A stretch of 53,494 nt of DNA from Bacillota bacterium (GCA_021771185.1 JAETPN010000008.1:1-53494), one strand, 5' to 3'. Counted from the stretch's first letter, positions 1-7,731 are shown. Translations and numbers: made by a program. The notes: generated by a model not told the origin, from the sequence alone.

Positions 1-73
1 GGACTGAGTACAGACTATGTTACAAAAAATTTTTTAAAACTTTATAGTATGGTCTAGGTTGATAATTTTTAGA

Positions 74-105
74 AAAAATACCCATTATATGGGTATTTTT
101 GTTTT
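74..105 (+). terminator. Rho-independent terminator
   Basis: AAAAATACCC pairs with GGGTATTTTT around a short loop and is followed by a T-rich run. It probably ends a plus-strand transcript that enters from before the window. Nothing else is recognisable in positions 1-189. Confidence 0.65.
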
Positions 106-189
106 TGATTAGTGGAGATATGGATCATTTATGTATGGTGGTATTGAGACACAATTATTATGTTTTCAATATTATTTTGAATATGTATT

Positions 190-222
190 TAAAATAAAAA
201 AGTCTTTTAAATAAAGACTTTT
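190..222 (-). terminator. Terminator of the minus-strand tRNA cluster
   Basis: Read on the minus strand, AAAGTCTTT pairs with AAAGACTTT and is followed by TTTTTATTTT. It lies just past the 3' end of tRNA-Lys, so it ends the five-tRNA transcript. Confidence 0.75.
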
Positions 223-233
223 ATAAACATAAA

Positions 234-309
234 TGGTGTCCTGTACAGAATTCGAATCTGTGACCCTTTGATTAAAAGTCAAATGCTCTACCGGCTGAGC
301 TAACAGGAC
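234..309 (-). tRNA. tRNA-Lys (UUU)
   Basis: On the minus strand, acceptor GTCCTGT pairs with ACAGGAC, the discriminator is A and CCA is encoded. The anticodon loop is CTTTTAA (anticodon TTT). The T-arm TTCGAAT is standard. It is the last gene of the cluster. Confidence 0.96.
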
Positions 310-323
310 ATATAAATAATAAG

Positions 324-398
324 TGGCTGCCTCGGCTAGATTCGAACTAGCGCATGCCACAGTCAAAGTGTGGTGCCTTACCGCTTGGCTACGAGGCA
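324..398 (-). tRNA. tRNA-Gln (UUG)
   Basis: Acceptor TGCCTCG pairs with CGAGGCA, discriminator G, encoded CCA. The anticodon stem CCACA/TGTGG encloses CTTTGAC (anticodon TTG). Confidence 0.96.
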
Positions 399-430
399 AT
401 ATATTTCAGGATACCACCACATAAAGAAAA

Positions 431-514
431 TGGTGGGAGGAGATGGATTCGAACCATCGAACCCGAAGGAACAGATTTACAGTCTGCCGCGTTTGACCGC
501 TTCGCTATCCTCCC
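431..514 (-). tRNA. tRNA-Tyr (GUA)
   Basis: Acceptor GGGAGGA pairs with TCCTCCC, followed by A and CCA. The anticodon is GTA. The 84-nt length reflects the long variable arm of bacterial tRNA-Tyr. Confidence 0.96.
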
Positions 515-521
515 TCAAATA

Positions 522-597
<76 letters not shown>

Positions 598-605
598 AAA
601 AATAA

Positions 606-682
606 TGGTGGGCGATATAGGACTCGAACCTATGACCCCCTGCTTGTAAGGCAGGTGCTCTAACCAACTGAGCTAATCGCCC
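606..682 (-). tRNA. tRNA-Val (UAC)
   Basis: Acceptor GGGCGAT pairs with ATCGCCC, then A and CCA. The anticodon loop CTTACAA carries TAC. It is the first gene of the minus-strand cluster, directly behind the promoter at 708-736. Confidence 0.96.
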
Positions 683-707
683 ATGCATGAGTGCTTGGAC
701 AGTTATA

Positions 708-736
708 AATATACCATGTCTAGCATTCAATGTCAA
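708..736 (-). promoter_or_regulatory. Sigma-A promoter of minus-strand tRNA cluster
   Basis: On the minus strand TTGACA (736-731) is followed after exactly 17 nt by TATATT (713-708). This near-consensus site lies about 25 nt upstream of tRNA-Val. Confidence 0.8.
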
Positions 737-754
737 TAATAAATAGCGAAATTT

Positions 755-1111
755 TTAATTTTTTTGCTTTTTAAGGCTATCATTAATCCAACCTGGCAAT
801 TTTTTTGCTAAAGTTGTGAAACCAGATGCGGTTTCTTCAATCATTTTACGACGAACGTAACCATCTTTTTTATAGATAATATTTTTGATACTAAGCTTTA
901 AATGATTGCTTTCTTCATCCACTTCTAAAATTTCTACATAAATTTGATCCCCGATGTTTACAAAATCATGTACATCTTTTACAAATGAATGAGAAAGTTC
1001 TGAAATATGTATTAATCCACTGTAAAATTGGTCAAACGAAATGAACACTCCGTAAGATTCAATGCCAGTTACGGTTCCTTTTACAATGTTTCCTTTCTCA
1101 TATTTTGTCAT
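755..1111 (-). CDS. cvfD: S1-domain RNA-binding protein (CvfD/YugI, general stress protein 13 type)
   Basis: This 118-residue protein has one S1 OB-fold at about residues 5-75. The hallmark pattern is visible: G-V-F-I-S-F, then GLIHISELS, then the G-D-x-I-Y-V-E-I-L-E-V-D strand. A short basic tail follows. Length and layout match the small single-S1 proteins of Bacillota (YugI, or CvfD in pneumococcus), which bind ribosomes or RNA and affect virulence and stress gene expression; that role is family knowledge, not visible here. The ATG is preceded by GGTGG. The gene is divergent from nfu, and its 3' end lies close to the tRNA promoter. I cannot separate the orthologous subgroups by eye. Confidence 0.75.
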   Translation of the reverse strand: MTKYEKGNIVKGTVTGIESYGVFISFDQFYSGLIHISELSHSFVKDVHDFVNIGDQIYVEILEVDEESNHLKLSIKNIIYKKDGYVRRKMIEETASGFTTLAKKLPGWINDSLKKQKN

Positions 1112-1160
1112 GCTTCCACCTCGTTAAAATATTATAACATATTATTTTTTTAAATTCTAC

Positions 1161-1189
1161 TTTACGTTTTTATGTTAGAATAGTATAAT
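1161..1189 (+). promoter_or_regulatory. Putative promoter of nfu
   Basis: TTTACG (1161-1166), a 17-nt spacer, then a perfect TATAAT (1184-1189), 25 nt before the nfu ATG. Confidence 0.55.
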
Positions 1190-1213
1190 ATAAACATTAA
1201 AGGTGGTGTGTCA

Positions 1214-1450
1214 ATGTTAACTATAGAGGAAAAAATCGTTGATGTTATTAATAGATTACGTCCATTTCTTATTAATGATGGTGGAAATGTGGAGTTTGTA
1301 AAATATGAGGATCATATTGTTTATATTCGCATGATGGGGGCATGTGCCAATTGTATGATGTTAGATGTTACATTAAAAGATGGAATTGAAGCAATGATTA
1401 AAGATGAAGTTCCAGAAGTAGAGGCAGTTTTAAATATAGAAGAATTGTAA
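1214..1450 (+). CDS. nfu: NifU C-terminal-domain Fe-S scaffold protein (Nfu)
   Basis: This 78-residue protein is a free-standing Nfu domain, a carrier that takes and hands over [4Fe-4S] clusters to apo-enzymes in the cytosol. The family pattern runs from the start: a helix ending in LRPFLINDGGNVEFV, then GACANC with the two cluster cysteines C44 and C47, then the C-terminal helix with GIEAMIKDEVPEV. I chose ATG at 1214 over the in-frame GTG at 1208, because AGGTGG at 1201-1206 sits 7 nt before the ATG. Likely clients in this window are the ferredoxin, MutY, the RlmD-type methyltransferase and the TtcA-like protein, all with cluster-type cysteines. Confidence 0.88.
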   Translation: MLTIEEKIVDVINRLRPFLINDGGNVEFVKYEDHIVYIRMMGACANCMMLDVTLKDGIEAMIKDEVPEVEAVLNIEEL

Positions 1451-1463
1451 AATTCTTTTTTTT
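1441..1463 (+). terminator. Terminator overlapping the nfu stop
   Basis: AGAATT, a 4-nt loop, AATTCT and a run of eight Ts; the hairpin contains the nfu TAA. Confidence 0.65.
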
Positions 1464-2376
1464 AATATCTTCCATAGAATTTAAACCAATCAATTTCAGG
1501 CAATCTTGTATATTGCTGAATCGTATAATATAGTTCGACTAATAATTCTTCAAAATCTTTATTTTTTTCAATGATTTTAAGAATTTCTTTCTCTGCTTTA
1601 TCACCTCTCATAATCATCTCAAAATAATCAAAATAATATGACGGAAAGAGCATTCTTGCGAAGAATAATAAATATTCTTCGGAATTTAAGGATTGATTTA
1701 GAAAATCATTTAATTCATCCATGATATAGAAATTATGAATAAATTTATCCTTGAAATATTCAGCAACATCCCTAGTTCTGGAATCAATTACAAATTGTAA
1801 TGAATTAAACAAATCAGAAAAGGTTGTCTTATGTGTTATTCTTTGATGTGATAAAACTAAATTGTAGTGTGTTCCTTCTAAATCTACAAAATTAAGTAGG
1901 GAAATAGCCATTTCTGCAAGTCCAATATAATAACTGCAACTTTTTCTAATAATGGGATACTTTTTTCCAAATTGATTAATTTGATATTCGAAATAGTCTA
2001 TTTTAGAACTCCATAGATTTTTCCAGTTTATTTTCTTGTTTTGTTGAATGACGAATGATGTTTGTTCCTGAAAACGCAATAAATCTAATAAATTAATAGA
2101 TTCTTTTGAGGTTTGAAATTGTTTAGTTAAAATATATGGAATATTGTTTACAGAAGTGATTAATTCGTTGTTTGTATTGGGAATAATTTGATGTACAAAG
2201 ATTTGAAATTGTATAAGTTGATTGGAAAGATTATATAACTCTTTAATTTTCTGATAATCTACTGGAAGTGGTGAGAAAATGTAAGAGTTAGAATCAATTT
2301 CGAAGTAAAAAACTTTGTTGTTTTGGTGAATATTTGTAGGATATAGCTGATAATAATAGTTTAAGACGTTATTCAC
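1462..2376 (-). CDS. Hypothetical protein, possibly YutH/CotS-like spore-associated kinase-fold protein
   Basis: This 304-residue soluble protein has no signal peptide or membrane segment. An N-terminal part with short beta strands (FYFEIDSNSYIFSPLP) is followed by an alpha-helical part. In the second half, HYNLVLSHQRITHKT lies where APH-type kinases have the catalytic HGD...N loop. SRTRDVAEYFKDKF and a C-terminal LPEIDWFKFYGRY recall the YutH/CotS spore-coat family. The catalytic His-Gly-Asp and the metal-binding Asp are not present, so it would be a pseudo-kinase if the assignment holds. The start is GTG at 2376, with TGAGGTGA in good position. It lies downstream of a hypothetical gene on the same strand, 49 nt apart, so they are probably co-transcribed. 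The family call is tentative. Confidence 0.4.
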   Translation of the reverse strand: MNNVLNYYYQLYPTNIHQNNKVFYFEIDSNSYIFSPLPVDYQKIKELYNLSNQLIQFQIFVHQIIPNTNNELITSVNNIPYILTKQFQTSKESINLLDLLRFQEQTSFVIQQNKKINWKNLWSSKIDYFEYQINQFGKKYPIIRKSCSYYIGLAEMAISLLNFVDLEGTHYNLVLSHQRITHKTTFSDLFNSLQFVIDSRTRDVAEYFKDKFIHNFYIMDELNDFLNQSLNSEEYLLFFARMLFPSYYFDYFEMIMRGDKAEKEILKIIEKNKDFEELLVELYYTIQQYTRLPEIDWFKFYGRY

Positions 2377-2425
2377 ATATATTCACCTCATTTAAATTTA
2401 TGAGATTTTGAATATTATTATGAAT

Positions 2426-2995
2426 TTAAGTTTCATTTATAATCTGTTTAATTTGATTTAATTTATTTTTTTGCTCGATTGTTAATTTTTTTAATTCATA
2501 GTATTCCTTGACATAGTTTATGTTAGGAGCGTCTATTGTACTAATTTCATATTGATATTGTAAAGGATTGTATTCCTTTTGATAGCTTATTTTGCTTGTG
2601 TTAGAACTGGTTTGCAATTGGTAATCGTTAAAGTTTGAACTGATGAGATGGTGATAAAATGGGATTACTTTAAATGAACGGTTTGAAATTACAATAAAGG
2701 AATCACGATCTTCTACATGCAAATCCTGTATACTAGTTACAATACCCAGGCTACTTTCTTCCGAGATTTGTTTAATTATTTTTTGAAATTGTTCCCATTC
2801 CTGTTGTGTTGGTTGAACCCACATATCATCAGATCTTTTAATTGCCACATGATTATTTATATAGTAGATATTATTGTGTTTTTCTCTATGACTATTTGTA
2901 TATATAAGATATTCTGATGTTTGAAATTTAAAATGGCGTACGAGTTGGTATGCTGACATAGAATTTAATATGTCAATAATATAAATAGTTTTCAT
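2426..2995 (-). CDS. Hypothetical protein
   Basis: This 189-residue soluble protein is not recognised. It opens with MKTIYIIDILNSMSAYQLV, alternates beta strands and helices through the middle, and ends with a Lys/Gln-rich helix (LTIEQKNKLNQIKQIINE) that may form a coiled coil. I start at ATG 2995 because ATAGGAGG stands 7 nt before it; the longer frame to 3079 lacks a ribosome site. It precedes the possible YutH-like gene and is probably in the same operon, so a spore-related job is possible, though adjacency is the only support. Confidence 0.65.
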   Translation of the reverse strand: MKTIYIIDILNSMSAYQLVRHFKFQTSEYLIYTNSHREKHNNIYYINNHVAIKRSDDMWVQPTQQEWEQFQKIIKQISEESSLGIVTSIQDLHVEDRDSFIVISNRSFKVIPFYHHLISSNFNDYQLQTSSNTSKISYQKEYNPLQYQYEISTIDAPNINYVKEYYELKKLTIEQKNKLNQIKQIINET

Positions 2996-3125
2996 AAAAT
3001 TGCCTCCTATATTTTTATATTTATCAAAAAATGAATTTTTATGAGAAAAAAGCATAAATATATATAGAATATTTAGCAAAATGGCGGTATAAAATCAAAA
3101 ATATTTGAAATTTTGGAAAAAAGTA

Positions 3126-3154
3126 TTGTCAAATGCATAAATTTATTATATAAT
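3126..3154 (+). promoter_or_regulatory. Sigma-A promoter of plus-strand tRNA cluster
   Basis: TTGTCA (3126-3131), 17-nt spacer, perfect TATAAT (3149-3154), 27 nt before tRNA-Leu. It probably drives all seven tRNAs down to the terminator at 3907. Confidence 0.82.
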
Positions 3155-3181
3155 CTTAAGTGTCTTGAAAAAGGCGATTGT

Positions 3182-3270
3182 GCCTGAGTGGCGGAATAGG
3201 TAGACGCACAGGACTTAAAATCCTGCGAGGATCACACCTCATATCGGTTCAAGTCCGATCTTAGGCACCA
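3182..3270 (+). tRNA. tRNA-Leu (UAA)
   Basis: GCCTGAG pairs with CTTAGGC, then A and CCA. The anticodon is TAA within CAGGACTTAAAATCCTG, and a long class II variable arm is present. Confidence 0.96.
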
Positions 3271-3276
3271 AAATGT

Positions 3277-3367
3277 GGAGAAATACCCAAGTCTGGTTGA
3301 AGGGACCGGTCTTGAAAACCGGAAGGTCGGCAACGGCGCGGGGGTTCGAATCCCTCTTTCTCCGCCA
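3277..3367 (+). tRNA. tRNA-Ser (UGA)
   Basis: GGAGAAA pairs with TTTCTCC, then G and CCA. The anticodon is TGA. The 91-nt length and GC-rich variable arm are typical of tRNA-Ser. Confidence 0.96.
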
Positions 3368-3468
3368 TAAATTTTTTGTAAAATATTCAAATGGTTTTAA
3401 TGCCGCCTTCCTCGTTTATGATATGAGGTGTGCTCGTTTTATGAACCTACTTGAATATACATTAATAT

Positions 3469-3543
<75 letters not shown>

Positions 3544-3555
3544 TTATTATTTTTT

Positions 3556-3631
3556 GGTCCCGTGGTGTAGCGGTTATCACGTCTGCCTGTCACGCAGAAG
3601 ATCGCGAGTTCGATTCTCGTCGGGACCGCCA
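3556..3631 (+). tRNA. tRNA-Asp (GUC)
   Basis: GGTCCCG pairs with CGGGACC, then G and CCA; anticodon GTC. Confidence 0.96.
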
Positions 3632-3640
3632 TTTTATTTT

Positions 3641-3716
<76 letters not shown>

Positions 3717-3737
3717 TTTTTTTAAGGTGGAACAAGT

Positions 3738-3814
3738 GCTCCCTTAGCTCAATTGGATAGAGCGTTAGACTACGGATCTAAAGGTTAGGGGTTCGACTCC
3801 CTTAGGGTGCACCA
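3738..3814 (+). tRNA. tRNA-Arg (ACG)
   Basis: The anticodon is ACG (wobble A is read as inosine after TadA editing). Acceptor GCTCCCT faces AGGGTGC, which leaves a T:T mismatch at pair 3:70; the other six pairs and all other arms are regular. CCA is encoded. Confidence 0.93.
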
Positions 3815-3820
3815 TTTTAG

Positions 3821-3897
3821 CGGGAAATGGCTCAACTTGGTAGAGCACTTGGTTTGGGACCAAGGGGTTGCAGGTTCAAATCCTGTTTTCCCGACCA
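3821..3897 (+). tRNA. tRNA-Pro (UGG)
   Basis: CGGGAAA pairs with TTTCCCG, then A and CCA; anticodon TGG. Last gene of the cluster. Confidence 0.96.
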
Positions 3898-3906
3898 TAA
3901 TGAAAT

Positions 3907-3931
3907 TAAGACTTCAATCGAGGTCTTTTTT
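3907..3931 (+). terminator. Terminator of plus-strand tRNA cluster
   Basis: AAGAC, a short loop and GGTCTTTTTT directly after tRNA-Pro. Confidence 0.7.
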
Positions 3932-3973
3932 ATTATCTTTGTTCTGCAACCCCTTGCTCTCAAACATTCAAAA

Positions 3974-4774
3974 TTAAACAAAAAATGGTTCAAAAGTAGG
4001 AATCGTTTCTTCATCATCCTTCGTTGAATATGGTTCAAATAATTTATGTAATTGGCTTGGATATATTCTAAAACAAGTGCCGTGATCATAAATCTCACCT
4101 TTTTTTTCACCTTTTTTATATACATAAACACAAAAAGTAACTGTAATACATCCTCTTTCTAATAAATCAATAAAACTTTTAAAATCTTTTAAATAAAAAA
4201 ATTCGGCTTTTTTATATTTAAAATACACCACATTATTCTCAAACTTTCTTTCGGTTTTTATGTAGCAAAGAATGCTTAATTTTCTTCTTAATTTCTCCTC
4301 TAATACATCGAATTCCCAGTAGGCATCCTCGTATATAATTTTATCATTTTTGTCAAACACTAATAATCTTAATAATTGTTTATCACGTTCTACCTTGAGT
4401 TGAAAATAAAAATGATTTTCAAATTGAGTTTTTCGTTTTGTAGAAACATTTCCACCTAAATTTTTTCTATTTTCGAAAGTTTTATTTTGTTCTCCAAAAT
4501 GTTCGGTTAAATACTTGATTTGGTATTCCTGTTCGCCTGAAGGTGCGGAACGAAATAAAGTGATTGGATAAGTTCCAGTCTCCTTATGAGTTTTAATTTC
4601 GATACCCATAAAATCTGGAATTTCAGAATTTTCAATTTCTTTGCCTAGAAGTTTTTCAAACGTTTGTCCAGCAGCACCACAACCCTGAAATTCACTTTTA
4701 ATCCATTGTTTCTTTTTTATTTCATTAAATTTTGATTCAAGTATTTTTATATTTTCCTTTGTGATTTGATCGAT
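3974..4774 (-). CDS. MvaI/BcnI-family restriction endonuclease, apparent ATC start
   Basis: If read from ATC at 4774 this is 266 residues, close to the usual size of the monomeric MvaI/BcnI nucleases, which cut short CC-N-GG sites. Family signatures are FQGCGAAGQTFEKLLG (residues 29-44) and then PDFMGIEIK, giving D54, E59 and K61. That is the D-x4-E-x-K metal site expected for this fold. The first in-frame ATG (4609) would remove D54 and the GCGAAGQ motif, so it cannot be the true start of an active enzyme. A perfect AAAGGAGGTGAT lies 7 nt before the ATC, and no in-frame ATG, GTG or TTG lies between it and 4609. Either ATC is used or the start codon is damaged. No methyltransferase gene is present nearby. 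It sits next to a tRNA cluster, a common landing place for acquired genes. Confidence 0.78.
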   Translation of the reverse strand: MDQITKENIKILESKFNEIKKKQWIKSEFQGCGAAGQTFEKLLGKEIENSEIPDFMGIEIKTHKETGTYPITLFRSAPSGEQEYQIKYLTEHFGEQNKTFENRKNLGGNVSTKRKTQFENHFYFQLKVERDKQLLRLLVFDKNDKIIYEDAYWEFDVLEEKLRRKLSILCYIKTERKFENNVVYFKYKKAEFFYLKDFKSFIDLLERGCITVTFCVYVYKKGEKKGEIYDHGTCFRIYPSQLHKLFEPYSTKDDEETIPTFEPFFV

Positions 4775-4959
4775 AGTATCACCTCCTTTTATCCTGATTA
4801 TAACAGCAAAAAAAACGATTTATAACAAAATTAATTTGTGATGAACACATTTAATTACTGGTAAATATAAAGTTAGCTATTAGTAAAAAACAATCATTTT
4901 TATATGAATTTTTTTTATATAGCAAACTGAAATTGAAATTAACAAAAAGTCAATATTAT

Positions 4960-4987
4960 TTGCGAAAGTTTTACTTTGTGATATAAT
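4960..4987 (+). promoter_or_regulatory. Putative promoter of licD-like gene
   Basis: TTGCGA (4960-4965), 16-nt spacer, TATAAT (4982-4987), 31 nt before the ATG. Confidence 0.55.
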
Positions 4988-5018
4988 GTATTTGATATTA
5001 TTTATGTGTGGTGGAATT

Positions 5019-6017
5019 ATGGAATATATTTTAAATAAAGATATAGATGGAAAAGAGATAACACTTCGCCAGCTTCAGTTGGTTTTAGTAGATATTTTAA
5101 AAGATATTGATAAGGTTTGTAAAAAAAATAAAATAGAATATATCCTTTTTTCTGGTACAGCGTTAGGTGCAGTAAGGCATCAGGGGTTTATACCATGGGA
5201 TGATGACTTAGATATTGCTGTTATGCGTGATCAATATGATAAATTTATAGAAGCTGTGAAAAAGGATTTACCTGATAAGTATGTCATCCAATGTTTTGAT
5301 ACAGATCCTCGATTTTTAGTTCCTTATCCTGCGGTCAAGATCCGTTTAAAGAATACCTTTTTAGCGGAAAAAAATATTTTTTTAAAAAATAAATGTTATG
5401 ATTGTACAGGTATTTTTGTTGATGTGTTTGTGCTTAACTATGTCTCGGAGGACTGTAAACTTGATCGTAAGTGGCGAAGAAAAAATCTATGGTTATCTTA
5501 TTTGATTACTTTGTTAGAAAATTTGGATATTAATCCGGTTTATTTAAAAAGAAAATTTATAAAAAATGCGATTGATTATGGTAATCTTAATCGTGGTAGT
5601 AAATTAATTGGTGATGAAATTACGTGGGTTTATCGTAATATTAATAAGCCTTATGTTTACAAGAAAGAAGATATTTTTCCAACAAAAAAAGTATTATTTG
5701 AAGGATTAAAGTTACCAATGCCTAATAATCCAGAAGGTTTATTAACACCACATTATGGACGTGATTATATGACACCAATTCCACAAAAAAAACAAAAGCC
5801 AACACATGTGACCTTTGTTAGTTTAAGTAGTGATTGTTCCAATAAAAATAGACCTCATTTTCCATTTCAAAATTTAATGATGGTATTTTCAATGACGGCG
5901 TTAATTTTGGTTGTATGGGCTTTAATTTTGTTTGATGAAGTAAGTTTCTTTATGTCTGGTATGGCTATTATTTTATTAGGAATTGTATTAATGCTTTTAA
6001 TTAATAGAAAAAGTTAG
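5019..6017 (+). CDS. LicD-family phosphotransferase with C-terminal membrane segments
   Basis: LicD proteins transfer phosphocholine or similar groups onto cell-surface glycans and teichoic acids. The 332-residue product carries the family's nucleotidyltransferase-fold motif at residues 45-66 (SGTALGAVRHQG, then WDDDLDI). Two hydrophobic helices close the protein (about 283-305 and 307-328), which would tie the enzyme to the inner face of the membrane. ATG 5019 is chosen because GGTGG stands before it and the LicD homology starts right after; an upstream in-frame ATG at 4986 overlaps the -10 box. No CTP:choline cytidylyltransferase or choline kinase gene is nearby, so the donor substrate is unknown. 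Confidence 0.82.
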   Translation: MEYILNKDIDGKEITLRQLQLVLVDILKDIDKVCKKNKIEYILFSGTALGAVRHQGFIPWDDDLDIAVMRDQYDKFIEAVKKDLPDKYVIQCFDTDPRFLVPYPAVKIRLKNTFLAEKNIFLKNKCYDCTGIFVDVFVLNYVSEDCKLDRKWRRKNLWLSYLITLLENLDINPVYLKRKFIKNAIDYGNLNRGSKLIGDEITWVYRNINKPYVYKKEDIFPTKKVLFEGLKLPMPNNPEGLLTPHYGRDYMTPIPQKKQKPTHVTFVSLSSDCSNKNRPHFPFQNLMMVFSMTALILVVWALILFDEVSFFMSGMAIILLGIVLMLLINRKS

Positions 6018-6050
6018 ATAAAACGTATTATTGGTTATCTAACTTTTTTT
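6008..6050. terminator. Bidirectional terminator between licD-like and ferritin-like genes
   Basis: A perfect 14-bp stem, AAAAAGTTAGATAA with TTATCTAACTTTTT, is followed by more Ts and has A-runs on the other side. It overlaps the stop codons of both converging genes, so it likely ends both transcripts. Confidence 0.8.
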
Positions 6051-6543
6051 GTTGCTCATATAGTTGCTGAAAAATTTCTAAATGTCTTTGTTCATCTAGG
6101 ATAATTCGATCTAATAATTCACGGATGTATTTATCGTTAATACTTTCCTTGTGACTAATGTAGTTTTCGATGGCTATGGTTTCGGCTTTGATATCTTGTT
6201 TTAGCATATTGGGTAATGAGGTTGTATAGTTTACACTTGAGGAAGACCAGAAGTGTTTGATGTTATCTTGTGAATATGTTACATATTTTGGCGCTATACC
6301 TAATAATTTTATAGTTTCACCTAAAAGTTCTAAATGTTTCATTTCGACAATAGCGATGTGATGTAAAACTGCTGAAATTGTAGGATTTTGATCAGATAAA
6401 ACAAATGCTTGATAAGTATATAGATGAATGGCAGTATCTTCACTGATCATTCCAGCGTAATCTTGAGATAAAATTTTAGCATATTCAATATTTTCAGTTT
6501 CTACACGAGGTTTAGGATAGGGTAAATTTACTTGATAATTCAT
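6028..6543 (-). CDS. Ferritin-like diiron protein (rubrerythrin/bacterioferritin type)
   Basis: This 171-residue four-helix protein shows two paired metal motifs: SEDTAIHLYTYQAF with EMKHLELLGE in the first half, and DIKAETIAIENY with DEQRHLEIFQQL in the second. This E...ExxH...E...ExxH arrangement binds a dinuclear iron or manganese centre. There is no C-terminal rubredoxin knuckle, so it is not a classical rubrerythrin. Likely roles are peroxide handling or metal storage, as inferred from the family. ATG 6543 is preferred over GTG 6552 because AGGTGA lies at normal distance from it. It is convergent with the licD-like gene and divergent from the TtcA-like gene. Confidence 0.75.
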   Translation of the reverse strand: MNYQVNLPYPKPRVETENIEYAKILSQDYAGMISEDTAIHLYTYQAFVLSDQNPTISAVLHHIAIVEMKHLELLGETIKLLGIAPKYVTYSQDNIKHFWSSSSVNYTTSLPNMLKQDIKAETIAIENYISHKESINDKYIRELLDRIILDEQRHLEIFQQLYEQQKKLDNQ

Positions 6544-6625
6544 TATGATCACCTGTTCTAAATATATTCTAATATTTACGAAAGATGTTTAAATATGGTA
6601 TGATAATACAAATTGAGGTGATTCC

Positions 6626-7456
6626 ATGGAAAAATATCGTGAAATTGAAAAGAGTATTATAAAGAAATTTAGGAAACCTATATGGTCTAAGTTTGTTAAA
6701 GCTGTTAAAGACTATCAACTAATTCAGGAAGGGGATAAGATTGCGGTATGTATTTCTGGTGGAAAAGATTCAATGTTACTTGCAAAATGTATGCAAGAGC
6801 TTTATCGTCATGGTCAGTTTAAATTTGACGTAGAGTTTATTGTGATGGATCCTGGTTATACTTCGGAACATCGTCAGTTGATTATGGAAAATGCTGAAAT
6901 GTTATCAATTCCTATTCATATTTTTGAAACGAACATTTTTGATTCGGTTTTTAATGTTAAAGATGGAAGTCCGTGTTATTTATGTGCGAGAATGCGCCGG
7001 GGACACCTATATTCTTACGCAAAATCTTTGGGATGTAATAAAATAGCTTTGGGGCATCACTTTAATGATGTAATCGAAACTATTTTATTAAATATATTGT
7101 ATGGTGGGGAAGTAAAAACAATGATGCCAAAGCTTCATAGTCAACATTTCGAAGGCTTAGAATTGATTCGTCCTTTATATTTAGTTAGAGAAGAGGATAT
7201 TATTCACTGGAAAGAATATAATGATTTAACTTTCTTGAACTGTGCTTGCCGTTTTACCTTGGAAACAGATGTTGACCGTGAAGGTAAGTCGAAACGAAAA
7301 AAGGTCAAAGAATTAATCGAAAATTTACAAAAAGAAAATTCATATGTTGAAAAAAGTATTTTTAGAAGTGTAGAGAATATTAATCTGAATTCTATTATTG
7401 GTTATGTTGATGAGGGTAAAAAAGGTCATTTTTTGGACCATTATGAAGAAAAATAG
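6626..7456 (+). CDS. ttcA: TtcA-like tRNA 2-thiocytidine synthetase (PP-loop ATPase)
   Basis: TtcA adenylates C32 of tRNA and replaces its oxygen with sulfur, using a [4Fe-4S] cluster. The 276-residue protein has the PP-loop SGGKDS at 44-49. A CYLC pair (C117, C120) followed by ARMRRGHLY matches the TtcA CSLCSRLRRG segment. ALGHHFNDVIET (141-152), MMPKL (166-170), RPL, and further cysteines C206 and C208 follow. The order and spacing match E. coli TtcA, not TilS or MnmA. The tail beyond about residue 225 is divergent and charged. GAGGTGATTCC precedes the ATG. tRNA-Ala follows 80 nt downstream. TtcA is not universal in Bacillota, so substrate specificity should be held loosely. Confidence 0.72.
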   Translation: MEKYREIEKSIIKKFRKPIWSKFVKAVKDYQLIQEGDKIAVCISGGKDSMLLAKCMQELYRHGQFKFDVEFIVMDPGYTSEHRQLIMENAEMLSIPIHIFETNIFDSVFNVKDGSPCYLCARMRRGHLYSYAKSLGCNKIALGHHFNDVIETILLNILYGGEVKTMMPKLHSQHFEGLELIRPLYLVREEDIIHWKEYNDLTFLNCACRFTLETDVDREGKSKRKKVKELIENLQKENSYVEKSIFRSVENINLNSIIGYVDEGKKGHFLDHYEEK

Positions 7457-7536
7457 GGATTATTTTCTTCATTTTTTTATAAAAAGTGTTGCTTTTATTA
7501 AAATATTATGTTATTATGTATATGCGTTTAAAAAAC

Positions 7537-7614
7537 GGGGAATTAGCTCAGTTGGCTCAGAGCACCTGCCTTGCACGCAGGGGGTCAAGGGTTCGAGTCC
7601 CTTATTCTCCACCA
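7537..7614 (+). tRNA. tRNA-Ala (UGC)
   Basis: GGGGAAT pairs with ATTCTCC, then A and CCA; anticodon TGC within CTGCCTTGCACGCAG. The D-loop (AGTTGGCTCA) is slightly long. This is a single tRNA outside the two clusters. Confidence 0.94.
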
Positions 7615-7624
7615 TAATGTAATT

Positions 7625-7650
7625 AACCCTTGAATTTCAAGGGTTTTTAT
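7625..7650 (+). terminator. Terminator after tRNA-Ala
   Basis: AACCCTTGAA pairs with TTCAAGGGTT, followed by TTTATTTT. Confidence 0.8.
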
Positions 7651-7731
7651 TTTGCTCTATACTATTTACCTACTATTTTTTTATAAATTATCTAAAAAAT
7701 TTACATTGTGAATGTATATACAATTTAATAT

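Noticed and set aside
3900..4800. Integrated phage or genomic island at the tRNA cluster
   Set aside because: No integrase, attachment-site duplication of a tRNA end or phage gene is seen; only one restriction-type gene is present.
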